This document shows positions 20,543-31,557 of a stretch of DNA of 64,000 nucleotides, piece by piece. How positions within the stretch are numbered: position 1 is the stretch's first letter; every line of letters begins with the position of its first letter. Location of the stretch: assembly GCA_021527695.1 (NCBI GenBank), contig JAKFAO010000009.1:62001-126000 (forward strand), written 5' to 3'. The notes under the pieces are model-generated. The model saw only the letters and a program-made list of their open reading frames with translations. It was not told where the DNA came from and did no database searches. Source of the stretch: Naematelia aurantialba. Taxonomy: Eukaryota; Basidiomycota; Tremellomycetes; Tremellales; Naemateliaceae. A program made the position numbers and the translations under genes.

Positions 20543-22315
20543 GTATCTTCGCCTGCGACATTAACGCCGTCTTCCTTCCCATTCCCCCAGAGTGGGGCAG
20601 CGCTACCTCTCACCTTTGTTCCCCACTCACTCCCTGTGGTCGTTATCGGTACCAATCGCCTCGCTGCCACTCGAGTTTACGCCCTTCTCGAAGCCGATGC
20701 AGACGTTATCTTGATCTCTCCTCTGGCCCGGGACAAGCTTCATCCAGAATTGCAGCATCGCATCACCACCTCGGCTGTTCGGTATGTTCGCCTGAGTCTT
20801 GACGATCTGTATGGGTGGGCCAAATGGTTCAGCGATAATGACGTTGTTCTTGTTTGTGTCACCGATACGCTTATTGGGCCAAGGGGTCGACGGTCTAACG
20901 AAAGCGCGGCTATCATCGCAAATGCTGCGACGTCGCTTCACATCCCGGTCAATGTTTCTGATCAGCCATCATTATCGACATTCAACTTTCCCTCTGTGCA
21001 CCGCTTCGTCGGTAGGGAGGGTAAGGCCAGCCATTTGCAGGTCGCCGTATCCACGAACGGGCACGGGTGTCGACTATCTGGCAGGATCAAGCGGGATATC
21101 GTGGCAAGACTGCCCAAAGACGTTGGAGCTGCTGTGGACAACGTTGGGATCCTTCGTAGTCGAGCACAAGCACGAGAACGTGCATCCTTTATCGAGGTCG
21201 ACTCCGATACACCGCTCAACAGCCCGGTCCCGCAGCTCAACGGGGAGAAGTTGAATCCGTTCGAAACGAAACTGACGCGCATGCGCTGGGTGAACCAAAT
21301 GTCAGAATACTACTCGTACTCTGCGCTGGCCAGCATCACGGGGAGTGAGATGGACAAGGCACTCTCTACCTATCAGAATCAAGCTCCCCTTCCCCACCAC
21401 GAACAGAGTACCACAGCGTCTTCATCCAAAGGCTCTATCTACCTTGTCGGCTCTGGCCCAGGGCATCCCGGTCTACTCACGATGGCGGCACATCACGTAT
21501 TAACGCATGCGACCCTGATCCTTTCCGACAAGCTTGTGCCTGCCGAGATCTTGGCGTTGATTCCTAGTTCAACCACTCTACATATCGCCAAGAAATTCCC
21601 GGGCAACGCAGAAGGGGCGCAGAACGAGATGATGGCACTCGCACTCGAGGGTGCGCAGAAAGGCGAGCGCGTGGTGCGGCTCAAGCAGGGCGATCCGTTT
21701 GTCTACGGAAGAGGCGGAGAAGAAGTCTTGTTTTTCAGGCAACACGGATTCGAGTGCACTCTGGTACCGGGGATCAGCTCAGCTCTGGCAGGGCCTCTAA
21801 TGGGCAGAATCCCAGTGACACAGAGGGGCGTCGCCGAGTCGATGATCCTGTGTACGGGGGTAGGACGACAAGGCAAGGCCGTTCAGCTTCCTGGATACAT
21901 CCGCAGCCGGTCGCTTGTCATCCTCATGGGAGTTGCGCGACTGCCTTCGATCCTGTCAACACTATGCGATGCGGAATCATCGGGTCGAGACGGCACTGCG
22001 TTTCCACTTCATACACCTATAGCAGTTATCGAACGAGCCAGTAGCCCCGATCAGCGCGTGATTGCGTCCACGCTCGAACATATACAGGAAGCAGTGCAGA
22101 GTGTGGACGAGCGCCCGCCCGGCATGTTCCTTGTTGGCTGGAGTGTGTTGTGTTTAGAGGGGAAGGGAAGGGTGGACGTGTTGGATCTGCCGGAAGAGGG
22201 GAGCGAGGAGAGAGACAAGGGGATCGTGAGCGAGTGGCTCGGGGAGAACAGGTGGAAGATCCACGAAGGGCTCGGGGAGGAATGGGACGGTCTCGTGAGA
22301 GATCTGGTCCTCTAG
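20543..22315 (+). CDS. MET1: Uroporphyrinogen-III C-methyltransferase / siroheme synthase
   Basis: Makes precorrin-2 for siroheme, the cofactor of sulfite reductase, using S-adenosylmethionine. The first part is a Met8-like NAD-binding domain (VVVIGTNRLAATRVYALLEA). The C-terminal part is the SAM methyltransferase: YLVGSGPGHPGLLTMAAHHV, a VRLKQGDPFVYGRGGEE active-site strand, LVPGISSALAGP and PVTQRGVAE. Both match yeast Met1 in order and length. There is no in-frame ATG between the upstream EXPERA exons and the NAD-binding domain; the first in-frame Met lies beyond it (LTRMRWVNQM). The protein therefore appears to be made as the C-terminal half of a fusion. A possible 48-bp intron (20543-20590) at the junction is a multiple of three, so the frame holds whether or not it is spliced. 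Stop at 22315. Confidence 0.9.
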   Translation, partial: VSSPATLTPSSFPFPQSGAALPLTFVPHSLPVVVIGTNRLAATRVYALLEADADVILISPLARDKLHPELQHRITTSAVRYVRLSLDDLYGWAKWFSDNDVVLVCVTDTLIGPRGRRSNESAAIIANAATSLHIPVNVSDQPSLSTFNFPSVHRFVGREGKASHLQVAVSTNGHGCRLSGRIKRDIVARLPKDVGAAVDNVGILRSRAQARERASFIEVDSDTPLNSPVPQLNGEKLNPFETKLTRMRWVNQMSEYYSYSALASITGSEMDKALSTYQNQAPLPHHEQSTTASSSKGSIYLVGSGPGHPGLLTMAAHHVLTHATLILSDKLVPAEILALIPSSTTLHIAKKFPGNAEGAQNEMMALALEGAQKGERVVRLKQGDPFVYGRGGEEVLFFRQHGFECTLVPGISSALAGPLMGRIPVTQRGVAESMILCTGVGRQGKAVQLPGYIRSRSLVILMGVARLPSILSTLCDAESSGRDGTAFPLHTPIAVIERASSPDQRVIASTLEHIQEAVQSVDERPPGMFLVGWSVLCLEGKGRVDVLDLPEEGSEERDKGIVSEWLGENRWKIHEGLGEEWDGLVRDLVL

Positions 22316-23008
22316 GCTTGTTCTACAACATCGGCATCATCATGTACAGTACGCTTCATCATCCGCATAGAATACCTGTCCTGGCCAATCCACCCCCATA
22401 GTACATCGTCCTCCTTGACATGTCATTACCCGGACACTTTGTAGTAACACAAGGGATCTATGTAACGACTATGTGACGATTCAGTCTGGCCTGCAAGTTT
22501 CATTCGGTAGGTGTACCCGAAACACCGTACAGCAGTGTAACGAACGCTGCGGATGCAGAAAGGAATGACTCGTCGGCTCTATGAATCCTCGAGCTCTGTA
22601 ACATGTCTCATATGGACATTCCAGGAGGTTCCTGAGCAACTACTCGGCCCTGGAGTATATCTGTCTCTGCATCTTCGTCTACCTCTCCTCTCCATCTCCC
22701 ACCAACTCCTCGCCTCGCTTGTGGCTCACCACCAACCGCCACTACCACTTTGCTGTTGAAAACTTGTAGTGGCTGTGCTAAGGCGCGGGTGGCGAATTAG
22801 ACTTGGCATTTCTATTTCCATTAACAAAAAAAACCCGCCAAGCCTTCAGTCTGAACGGAGATTTGAAATCGCTATACTCGATCCTCGTGCTCTTTCTTTC
22901 CTTCCCTTCCTCCCTTGCTTGCTTCCTTGCTTCGCTGTGATTACTCCCGCTCTCCTCCTTCTTGTTCATTCTGGCATTGCCCACGCATTACTTGCCTCCC
23001 ATACATTG
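22316..23008. other. Intergenic region, probable MAM3 leader
   Basis: About 690 bp. The plus strand before 23009 is very pyrimidine-rich (for example near 22900-22970), as expected for a promoter or leader in this type of genome. The open frame continues upstream of ATG 23009 to 22769 but only from a GTG. No other gene was seen. Confidence 0.45.
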
Positions 23009-26000
23009 ATGGTCGAAGAAGCCTCGAGTGAGCCCCCGCCTCCGCCAGATATACGACCCTTCGGCCGTATATCAAGCAGAAACAACAGTCAACAACATGA
23101 TCGTGCCCTAGACGCCGGATCGCCGCTTCCAACGAGCAACATTCATTTTCATCAAATTACCGCCGACCTGCCAATCAGCATCACTAACCAAGACATTGTC
23201 AAGCCTACACACTCTACTCGCAGCTCAGTGTCTCCGATCCGCGTTCATGCATCCAGTCGCTCTACATCGGGCGGCTTCAAATTCCTTGCATTCGCCCTCC
23301 TCGGCGTCGCCGTTCTCTCACTTCTCCCCCTCGCCTCGGGACATGATGTACATGACGTGCACAACACGCTCCGTGTTGGGCCTAGTGGTGCCACGGACCC
23401 GTTCACGTCGTATGACGGAGCGCGGTATACCCGCCCGACACCCCTCTTGAATTTTCTATCCGCAGCCTTTCGCCACATCTCAAACATACTGGGCATCGAC
23501 GCCTCTGGTCTCGCGGATCACAAATGGGTCAAACGGCTGGATACCACCGGAAAAGTCGAGGCAGCCATGATACCCGTCCTTGTTGCGCTCTCAGGCGTGT
23601 TCGCAGGTCTCACCCTTGGGTAAGTGTTCTTTTGTCAACAACGTCATCTGCAACTACATCGTCGTCACCGGTACCGTTTATGGTGCTCGTGAGCTGACAG
23701 CGCCTCAGGTACTTCTCAGTCGACCCCACACAGCTGCAAGTGCTCAGCATCAGCGGTACGCCAAAGCAGCAAGAATATGCGAGGCTCATCCTGCCTGTCC
23801 GGTGAGACTTCATTGCCTAATGGTCTTGGGACGCACGACTGTTTGGCTAACAGGCACGATGATTAGCAAAGACTCTCATCTGCTGCTTACGACGCTTATT
23901 CTTTGTAACATGATCGTCAACGAGGCGCTGCCAGTCGTCGCCGATGGAGCCATCACGAACGAAGTCCTCTCCGTCGTTGTCAGTACCGTCCTGGTCGTCA
24001 TGTGAGTGCCCCATCATCCATCAATTGCCCTCGGGGTCTGACAGCTTGCAGCTTCGCGGAAATCATCCCGCAGTCTGTGTGCTCGCGATATGGTCTCTTA
24101 ATTGGCGCAAAGATGGCGGTACCTGTACGGGTGTTGATATGGATCGCCTTTCCCCTGGCCTGGCCCATCGCCAAACTGCTTGAATATATCCTGGGTGCCC
24201 ACCACGGCATCATATACAGACGTTCCGAGCTACGTGAGTTGATCAAGATGCATGCGGCGGGAGGAGAAGGAGGTGGGGATCTGGACCTGGACACCGTGAC
24301 CATGGCACAAGGAGCGTTATCGCTCGCGTCAAAAACGGTCAAAGAAGCAATGACCCCGATTGAAAAGGTCTTCGTGAGTATTCTCCACATAAGCATGAAG
24401 GCGACTGACCATCTCAGATGCTGCCTATCGAAGCCAAGCTTGATTACGAGACTCTGGGCCACGTTGTTCGATCTGGCCACTCTCGTGTACCAGTCTACCA
24501 GATGGTCGAAGTGCCAGACGTGAATCTGTCCGCACCCAAGCTCGGCCCCACCAAAACCAAGATTGTCAAAAAGGTTCTCGGTAGCTTGCTTGTCAAGAGC
24601 TGTGTTCTCCTCGACCCGGAAGACGCGACGCCTCTCGCTAGCATACCTATCAATGCCATTCCGTCCGTTCCATGGGACGAGCCGTTGACAAACATGCTCA
24701 ACGTCTTTCAGGAAGGTCAGTCATCCCGACTCTTACTAGGTCAAAGTTGATCTGTACAGGCCGGTCTCACATGGCCATCGTCTCTCGTCGAGGAAAGCGC
24801 GTCGAGAACGACCCCGAAGACGTCGAGTCGGTCATGACTGCCGCTGCAGGCGGTCTTAAGCAGCGATTTATGCGCAAAGTCGCCGAGATCTCGCACGGTA
24901 ACAAATCGTCCGGCTCTGACACCTCAAGCAGTGACTCTGATTCCGATCCTGAACGAGCTGAAAAGAAAGGCGAAAAGAAACACAGGCGCCATAGACACAA
25001 ATCTGAGTCTCGTCAGCTGAAGGAGACTCCTTCCAAGGCGCAGCAGGTCAAAGAAGCTGCTGAGGCGGAGGGGAAGAAGCGATCGCTCGTCCAGGCCACC
25101 AAGCTCACACAGCTCGAGCAGTCTGTGCCGGCCGATGCTCAGATGCCACCCGACTCGATAGACCGCTTCTTTGAAGGACTCGAAGGCGCACCCCTGGGTA
25201 TCATCACACTCGAAGATGTGCTCGAAGAGCTGATTGGCGAGGAAATCTATGACGAATACGATGAACATGGGGGGCCACGGAATGCGGCTTCTGCCTTTGT
25301 GCCTCGCGAGGCGGCACTCGCCGCACGAAAGGCCGCCATGGATCGCGAGAAGGCGGTGGCGATTGAAACGCCTCTTCCGCAGAATGCAGATGTCGACCTC
25401 GAGCAGCCCGTTCCGAAGCGCAGCGTGGGCATGCCCAGCATGCCGAAGCTGCCTGGTCTCCCGAAATTCAGTCTGGGAAAGCGACCTGCCTCACAGCCTG
25501 GCAAATCCCGCATGGGCCCGATGGCAGCGGATACGCCAGTATCGTCCGATAAGGTGCTTGGAGAAGACGTGCGACGCGTGCCTTCGCCGGCGAAAATGGA
25601 CGAGAAAACGGTTGCAAATGACGGTCAAGGAGTCGAAAAGTCGCCTCCTGGCGAAGTCACACCCGTGGATCCAGCAGCGAGTGTTCCAGTGCCTAGCAGC
25701 ATTGGTGCGCCTGTGTCTGCCGTCCCGGCTCGCCTGCTTGGCGTAGGCGCGCCTTCGACTGCTCCTACAGCGCCAGCACCTAACAATCTGCTCACCGAGG
25801 CGCTGCTCATCGAGCGCGGACGGCGCCGGCTTGGAGTCCCTGGAGCTGTCAGTACGCCTGCAAATGTGATGCGATCTCCATCGGTCCCCGGAGGTGCTCG
25901 CTCTGCCGTTCCGTCTCGTCAAGGTACTCCTCCTGCGGGCGCCAGCCCCAACCTCCAGCCGACGGGAATTTTGAGTCCCGTGCCAGTGCCGGCAAAGAAG

Positions 26001-26123
26001 GGCGGTAAGTTCAAGTCGGTGCCTACGCCTATTCCGACTCCTGCGGCCGTTGGCGGTGCGACAGACTCCTTGGAGATGTCGCGGGTGGACAAGGTGAAAG
26101 ATCCGAAGGAAGGCGATGAGTGA
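23009..26123 (+). CDS. MAM3: CNNM/MAM3-family transporter (DUF21 plus CBS pair)
   Basis: Vacuolar or plasma membrane protein of the CNNM/ACDP family implicated in metal (Mg2+, Mn2+) homeostasis; yeast Mam3 is the nearest relative. From ATG 23009 there is a disordered head and a hydrophobic helix (FLAFALLGVAVLSLLPLA). The DUF21 membrane domain follows (AAMIPVLVALSGVFAGLTLG, LTTLILCNMIVNEALPVVAD, EIIPQSVCSRYGL). The CBS pair shows KEAMTPIEKVF, RSGHSRVPVY and the hallmark GIITLEDVLEELIGEEIYDE. About five short introns lie between 23621 and 24760. A Lys/Ser/Asp-rich insert sits inside the second CBS half, and a Pro/Ala-rich tail of about 280 residues follows. First in-frame ATG chosen. Confidence 0.88.
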
Positions 26124-26833
26124 GATCGCCAGCAAAGAAGACTGCGGAAACCATGTATCGCCGAGTCGCATCGTCTGTAGCATTACCACTGTGGCGTGGT
26201 TTGAGATGAATCTGAAGTTCCTGTGTATGTGCTTGCTGTTTGCGAATGGCCTTGAAGCGGTTAACGATGGGAGAATGACATGAGTGGGTCAAGGAGCCTA
26301 TTGATAGTAGGAGCACGGAACTTGTCGTGAATGAACGAGGTGACGGCGATTGTGGGGGACAGCCAGCGCATGGACGCTTACTTCGATGGTCGGCGTGCGC
26401 AACTACCTGGACGATTACGGAATTGTGAAGACATGAGGAGCACGATTCTCGTCGCTGCGCTGCCTTGTTCAAGGTCAAGGAACCTGTGTCCCGACACCAT
26501 CCCTTCATCTGAAACTCAACTTATTGGATTGGAAAGGTTCTGTCCGAGACTGTTCTGTCCGAGACTGGAGCACAATGTACACGACGAGGCAGACATTTCT
26601 CCGCCAAAGTCGAGTTGATGCGCATGATCCACTCAAAGGACGGGAGAAGAGCATGATGCGCCAACAGACAATGACGAAAAAGTCTCTTGAGCGCACAGAG
26701 GATACACGCTCTTGAATGTGACAAGAGCGAAATGCATTGAAAGTCATTGTATATCGGGAGGTACAAATTCCCTGCTCAACAAACCTCCTGCTGCCTCTCA
26801 TATATTCCTCGGCGCCTCTTCCATTCCACTGCA
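26124..26833. other. Convergent 3' intergenic region
   Basis: About 710 bp between the stops of two convergent genes. It contains a perfect direct repeat of GTTCTGTCCGAGACT at about 26538-26568. No coding region was supported. Confidence 0.45.
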
Positions 26834-28356
26834 TCAAGCTCGCAACCCGGCATTTGTAACCTTGTTCGCAGATGTGCCTGCCTGTCCACTCTGTCCAGCC
26901 CGATTGGTTCCAGTGCCGCTCATTGCGCCAGGGCCAAAGAGCAGTCCCTTCCTCACAGGCACGTCTTCGTCCTCGTCGACATCCATGCGCCTGTCCATGC
27001 CTGGCTGCTCGAGCTCAAACTCGTCATCGCTCTCAAACACCCTACTGGGTGCTTTTACGTTCTCCTCTGAGACGAACCTGCCTGAAAACTTGATCCGTTT
27101 AGGCGCGGGCGTTTCGACCATGCCCATCGGCGAGCTCGGTGGTGAGAGAGAGACGTCTTCGTTGTCTGTCTCTGCGTCGTCAAATGACAGCCGTGGCTGT
27201 CCAAGAGCCGGTCCAGTCGGCCAGAGCAGCTTGGGCGGCGGGCAGGGGTGGGGCTCAAAGTCGTCGTCTTCCGGGTTGAGCTCGGCCTGCGGTACCGTGG
27301 TATTGGGCGGTAAGAACGGGTTGGCAAAGACTTTTTTGGCGCCGCGGAAAACATAAGTCACGGTGGGGCGAGACTCGTCGACCAAAGGCACGCGTTTGCG
27401 AGGGAGCGATGACGAAGGCGATGACCGATCGAGGAAAGGATTATCCTCGGCATCCATCATACGGCGCATCTCTTGCTTGGCCCGGCGGCGTTTCTCGGCG
27501 TCTGCAGCAGACGTCAAGGGTTTCGTGCTGCGCTTCGTTGCAGGAGTGACAAGAGCAGTGTTGGTCGGACCCCTGTACTGTAATGGGGATGCTAGTTGCT
27601 CATCGTCGGTGTCCACGTCGAGGGACTCGATCGGCCGATGAGAGGTGATTGGTCCAGGCGAGGCGAGGAACGGGTTTTCCTCTTTGTCCTCGACGACATT
27701 GGCGGATTCCGCCAGAGCCAGCGCCGCACTCCTTCCCGTTCCAGCGGCCCGAGAGATCTGATCCACCTTTCCGTGAGCACTACTTCTCATGCCGCCCATT
27801 CCGACGCCGAGGCCGGGTCTGGACGACCCAGATGCCGATGCAGATGGGTTCGCCAGCAGACCCATCTGCTGTGCGAATGTAAGCCCTGGTCGACGTCGGA
27901 TCGGGGCGTAGGCATCGGTCTGAGCAGGGAGACCACGTGCAGCGGAGGAAGAGGAGAGGAAGAAGGTGGTGTGTCCGCTGGGTGATGGTGGCGCATGATC
28001 ATCTGTCGTCGTTGATGCTCGGGGTCCTGCGTGTGGGCTGGTGCGTTTTCGCGGCAGGGTCTGCGGGGTGGGAAGTTGCGATGTCGCGGAGAGAGTTGCG
28101 TGCTGGATCGCAGTCTTCTTCTGGGGTTTTGCTGAGCGGCGAACGGACTCGGGAGTTGGTAAATGGCTGGCGACGGATACTCGAGGTGGTGTGGGACTAT
28201 AATGGAAAGAACAGCAGTCAGCTTGTGGTCCGTGTGAAAGAACAAGGACGAGTTGACTGACATGATGTCCACTGCGCGGCGCTTGCGTTTCCGCTCGACA
28301 GTGTTCGGTGGCTGCATACCGGACCAGCCGGTACGCTCGCTGGCCGTATGTTGCAT
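26834..28356 (-). CDS. Disordered nuclear protein with repeated NPFL motifs
   Basis: Two exons from ATG 28356. The first ends in a basic cluster (VERKRKRRAVDI), a likely nuclear localisation signal. An intron of about 60 bp (donor GTCAGT, acceptor TATAG) leads to TPPRVSVASHLPTPESVRR, with several Ser/Thr-Pro sites typical of cyclin-dependent kinase substrates. The short motif NPFL recurs three times, as ENPFLASPG, DNPFLDRSS and ANPFLPPN. The last follows the best-conserved-looking stretch, RPTVTYVFRGAKKVFANPFL. The C-terminus is acidic. No domain is recognised. The layout recalls cell-cycle inhibitors or transcriptional repressors, but that is inference only. The gene is divergent from NDUFA13. 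Confidence 0.6.
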
Positions 28357-28894
28357 GATGAGGTTGCACGAGCGGGAGGCCGTGCGTGGCCGAGCGCTAT
28401 TTCGTATTGCAGTCTGGACTAGACGTTGAAATGGCCTAGTCGACCGAACGATGAAAGCGTCGGGAAGCGGGAAGTGGAAAGTGAAAAGGAGAGAAGCCGA
28501 CTCCGTCAAGGAGCAGCGTGACAGAACAAGAAAAGAAGCCCCACGCCGAGGCTCGACAAGATCGAGAGCTTGCTATCGAGAGGGATAGAACGAGTAGGAG
28601 GTAAGAGACGTCGAGACCCGTCGAGACAAGAGAGAGACGCGTCGACAGCACAAGGAAAGAAAGGTGGCTGGATGAGTTGGTGCCTGAGGTCGGCAGGAGC
28701 GGAAGCTTTTTGTCGGGATGAGACGGGATTAAATCCTCGTGGCACTGGGATCTTCGTTGCCCTCTGGGTGCTATTGGCTCGACGGTTCAATCTCTCCATT
28801 GGCAGGGGGAGTGCACAAACGCAAGCAGGTGAGGTCTGCCTCAAGTGCAGACTGCAGGAGACTGGCGCTGATAATAGTAGAGGCAACGCTCAGC
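28357..28894. promoter_or_regulatory. Divergent promoter region
   Basis: About 540 bp between the NPFL-motif gene and NDUFA13. Open plus-strand frames cross it but are not supported as coding. No specific site is claimed. Confidence 0.4.
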
Positions 28895-29979
28895 ATGTCG
28901 AAACTGGCTCCTCATGGCTTCAAGCAGTGAGTCGTCACATCCTCGACACCTGTCCTCTTCCCACTGTACACAACCTGCGACACTTGCTTGATGGTCTCTC
29001 CCAAACTCCTGCATACCCGGAGCCTGTCATCTGGTGGGGACTAAGAGAGAAATACTGTTGCTCTTCAGTCAACCAATACAGGGATATGGAGCTCGCAGCT
29101 GACACTAATCAGGGACATGCCGCCTCCAGGCGGCTACGCACCTATCCGATTCCAGCGCAACATTCCTATTCGGGGACTGTCGGGCGCAGTGGTCTTTGCG
29201 AGTGTGATCACGGTTTGCGGGTGGGGCTTTTATCGCTTGGGCCAGGGGAACAACGAGAGGCGGTGAGTACGAGTTGCGCATGCGTTGCAGTTCTTCGTGC
29301 GGTGCTCTTGACCCCGGCTGCTCTTTACGAGACATTGGCGCCCCTGTCGCCTGCTCCTCGTCCGCCCGCTCGACGATCCGTTCCACTGGCAAAATCTCGC
29401 TCGAATGCCTGCCATGACCACTCCGAACCCGTTCAGCACACCTGTCTCTGCCGCTTCCATCGCCTTTCAGTCACACGCGACGGCCCAGCTGACACTTCTA
29501 GCGAACTGAAACGCGAGTCCGCATGGTCCCGCATCCACCTTATTCCCCTGCTCCTAGCTGAACGAGACCGAGACGAGTACCGCCGCAGTGCGGCTGCCTT
29601 GGCCAGGGAGAAGGAGATCATGAAGGACGTTGACGGGTGGGAGGTGAGTGCTCTACCATCTCATCGCTAGCAACATGGCACGATGGTGTCCTGCCACCAC
29701 TGCCGCAACGTGATTGCGCGTCTTTGACGAAGCGGAGGCGTTGGGGATCCTCTCGATCGAGATAGTCGCTGCATCTGGGGGGATGAGAAGCAGCGTGGGA
29801 AAGGGATGGAGAGCGGTTGCTACGAGAGGTGGCGATGCTTCACGACATGGGATGGATGTCGCGCCGGCTTGGTGCACATCAGGGGACGGAGATCGCGTGG
29901 GCTTGGCTGACGATCTTAGGCGGGGAAGAGCGTGTACAGCACCAAGCGGTACACTCCTCCAAACGTCGTTGTCTTGTAA
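28895..29979 (+). CDS. NDUFA13: Complex I subunit NDUFA13 (GRIM-19/B16.6)
   Basis: Accessory subunit of mitochondrial NADH:ubiquinone oxidoreductase. Four exons: MSKLAPHGFKQ, then DMPPPGGYAPIRFQRNIPIR with the single membrane helix LSGAVVFASVITVCGWGFYR, then RELKRESAWSRIHLIPLLLA with the ERDRDEYRR signature, and finally AGKSVYSTKRYTPPNVVVL. All junctions are in frame (GTGAGT donors). The last intron, 29644-29919, is 276 bp, several times longer than usual here. The protein, about 130 residues, is of normal family length and has the family's typical lack of a cleavable presequence. Its presence implies a working complex I and respiratory metabolism. Confidence 0.92.
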
Positions 29980-30329
29980 GAGGTGGAGGTGCAGGGAGGC
30001 CAGAGGAGAAGCAAAGCGTAGACGGTCCGAGCGGCAAAGCATGTATCACCATTGGCATCAAGCAATCACATTGATCGTAGCGCGACTGTGATTGCAGTGC
30101 TCCCTCAGTGCAGCATCGCGCTCTTAGAGGTCTCCTACATCGGAAAGCAAAGAGTCTGTATCGCGCAGTGTGGCGTTAGAAGCTTCCGAGCAGAACGACT
30201 GTTGTGCAGTAACATAGTGACTGAAATAAATGCATCGACCGCGTATGCAGCGGGAGCAACAACTACTAAAACAAGTATAGAGGTATGAGCGAAATAGACC
30301 CCGTTCCAACCGGTGCACCTTTCGAGCGC
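29980..30329. other. Convergent 3' intergenic region
   Basis: About 350 bp between the NDUFA13 stop and the histone H4 stop. AT-richer than its surroundings, as expected for 3' ends. No gene was seen. Confidence 0.4.
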
Positions 30330-30786
<457 letters not shown>

Positions 30787-31557
30787 TGTGTGATTGGAGT
30801 TTGGGTTGGGAGTAGAGGCAGAGTAAGAGTGAGAGAGAAGATGGTAATGCGGATGAAAGACAAGAACGAGAAAGGGTGGTTGTTATATCAAAGAGGCGGG
30901 GGGAAGACTCGGGGGAGAAAGGAAAAGGTACGGTGGGAGGACCGAATAGGGATCAAAACATGGGGGAAAGCAGCGGCGTTTCGGCGTTTCAACTCGCCGT
31001 TGCGGGGATTCTCCCATATTGTGTATGCAGGGTCACGTGACTTTCGACTGATTGTTGCTTGTAGATGTCTCGTCGGATGGCGTAGAGAGCGGAACGTGAG
31101 ATGTATATCCTCGGCGTGCTGGGCTCGTGTGCATGGTTGGAGACCGTCGGGATCTGCAGGAGTGACATGCTATCACAGTTGACGGACCTATGAGATTCTG
31201 GACAGCTCAGGCTGACCGGAAGACGAGTCTGTCTCGGTTACAGCTGCCAAAGTGTCCAGAGTCACCAGCGATGCAGCTTCCACTGGTTCAGCGTATATAG
31301 CTCCAGGTTCCCGCTACTGCAGAGGCAGCTGGATACAGGATGGAGCGTCTACTGCCATTGTCGGGGCCAGAATGACTGTTTCGTCATTCCGCGTCCGAGA
31401 CCAACCATGCCCGATTCATTCATTCATCATTTCAATCCATCATCATCAGTCTTACTCATCGCCTCGTGTGCGATACTGATTAACGATGAGCCATCGCCAG
31501 CCAGGCCAATGCCGCTTGACGCCTGGCGTCTGATGCCCGACGCCCGACCGCCGACTC
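30787..31557. promoter_or_regulatory. Histone H4 / PXA gene divergent promoter
   Basis: About 770 bp. On the H4 side there is a TATA-like GATATAAC on the minus strand near 30886-30893. Further upstream is an exact tandem CGGCGTTT pair at 30974-30989, reminiscent of G1/S promoter elements. The role of the repeat is inferred only from its position in front of a histone gene. Confidence 0.4.

Noticed and set aside
27787..28509. 240-codon minus frame over the N-terminal half of the NPFL gene
   Set aside because: Only its short ATG segment at 28356 is used. The rest is the wrong frame across the intron.
28570..29670. 366-codon plus-strand open frame
   Set aside because: It crosses NDUFA13 exons in more than one frame. 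The four-exon NDUFA13 model accounts for the conserved sequence and the rest has no motif.
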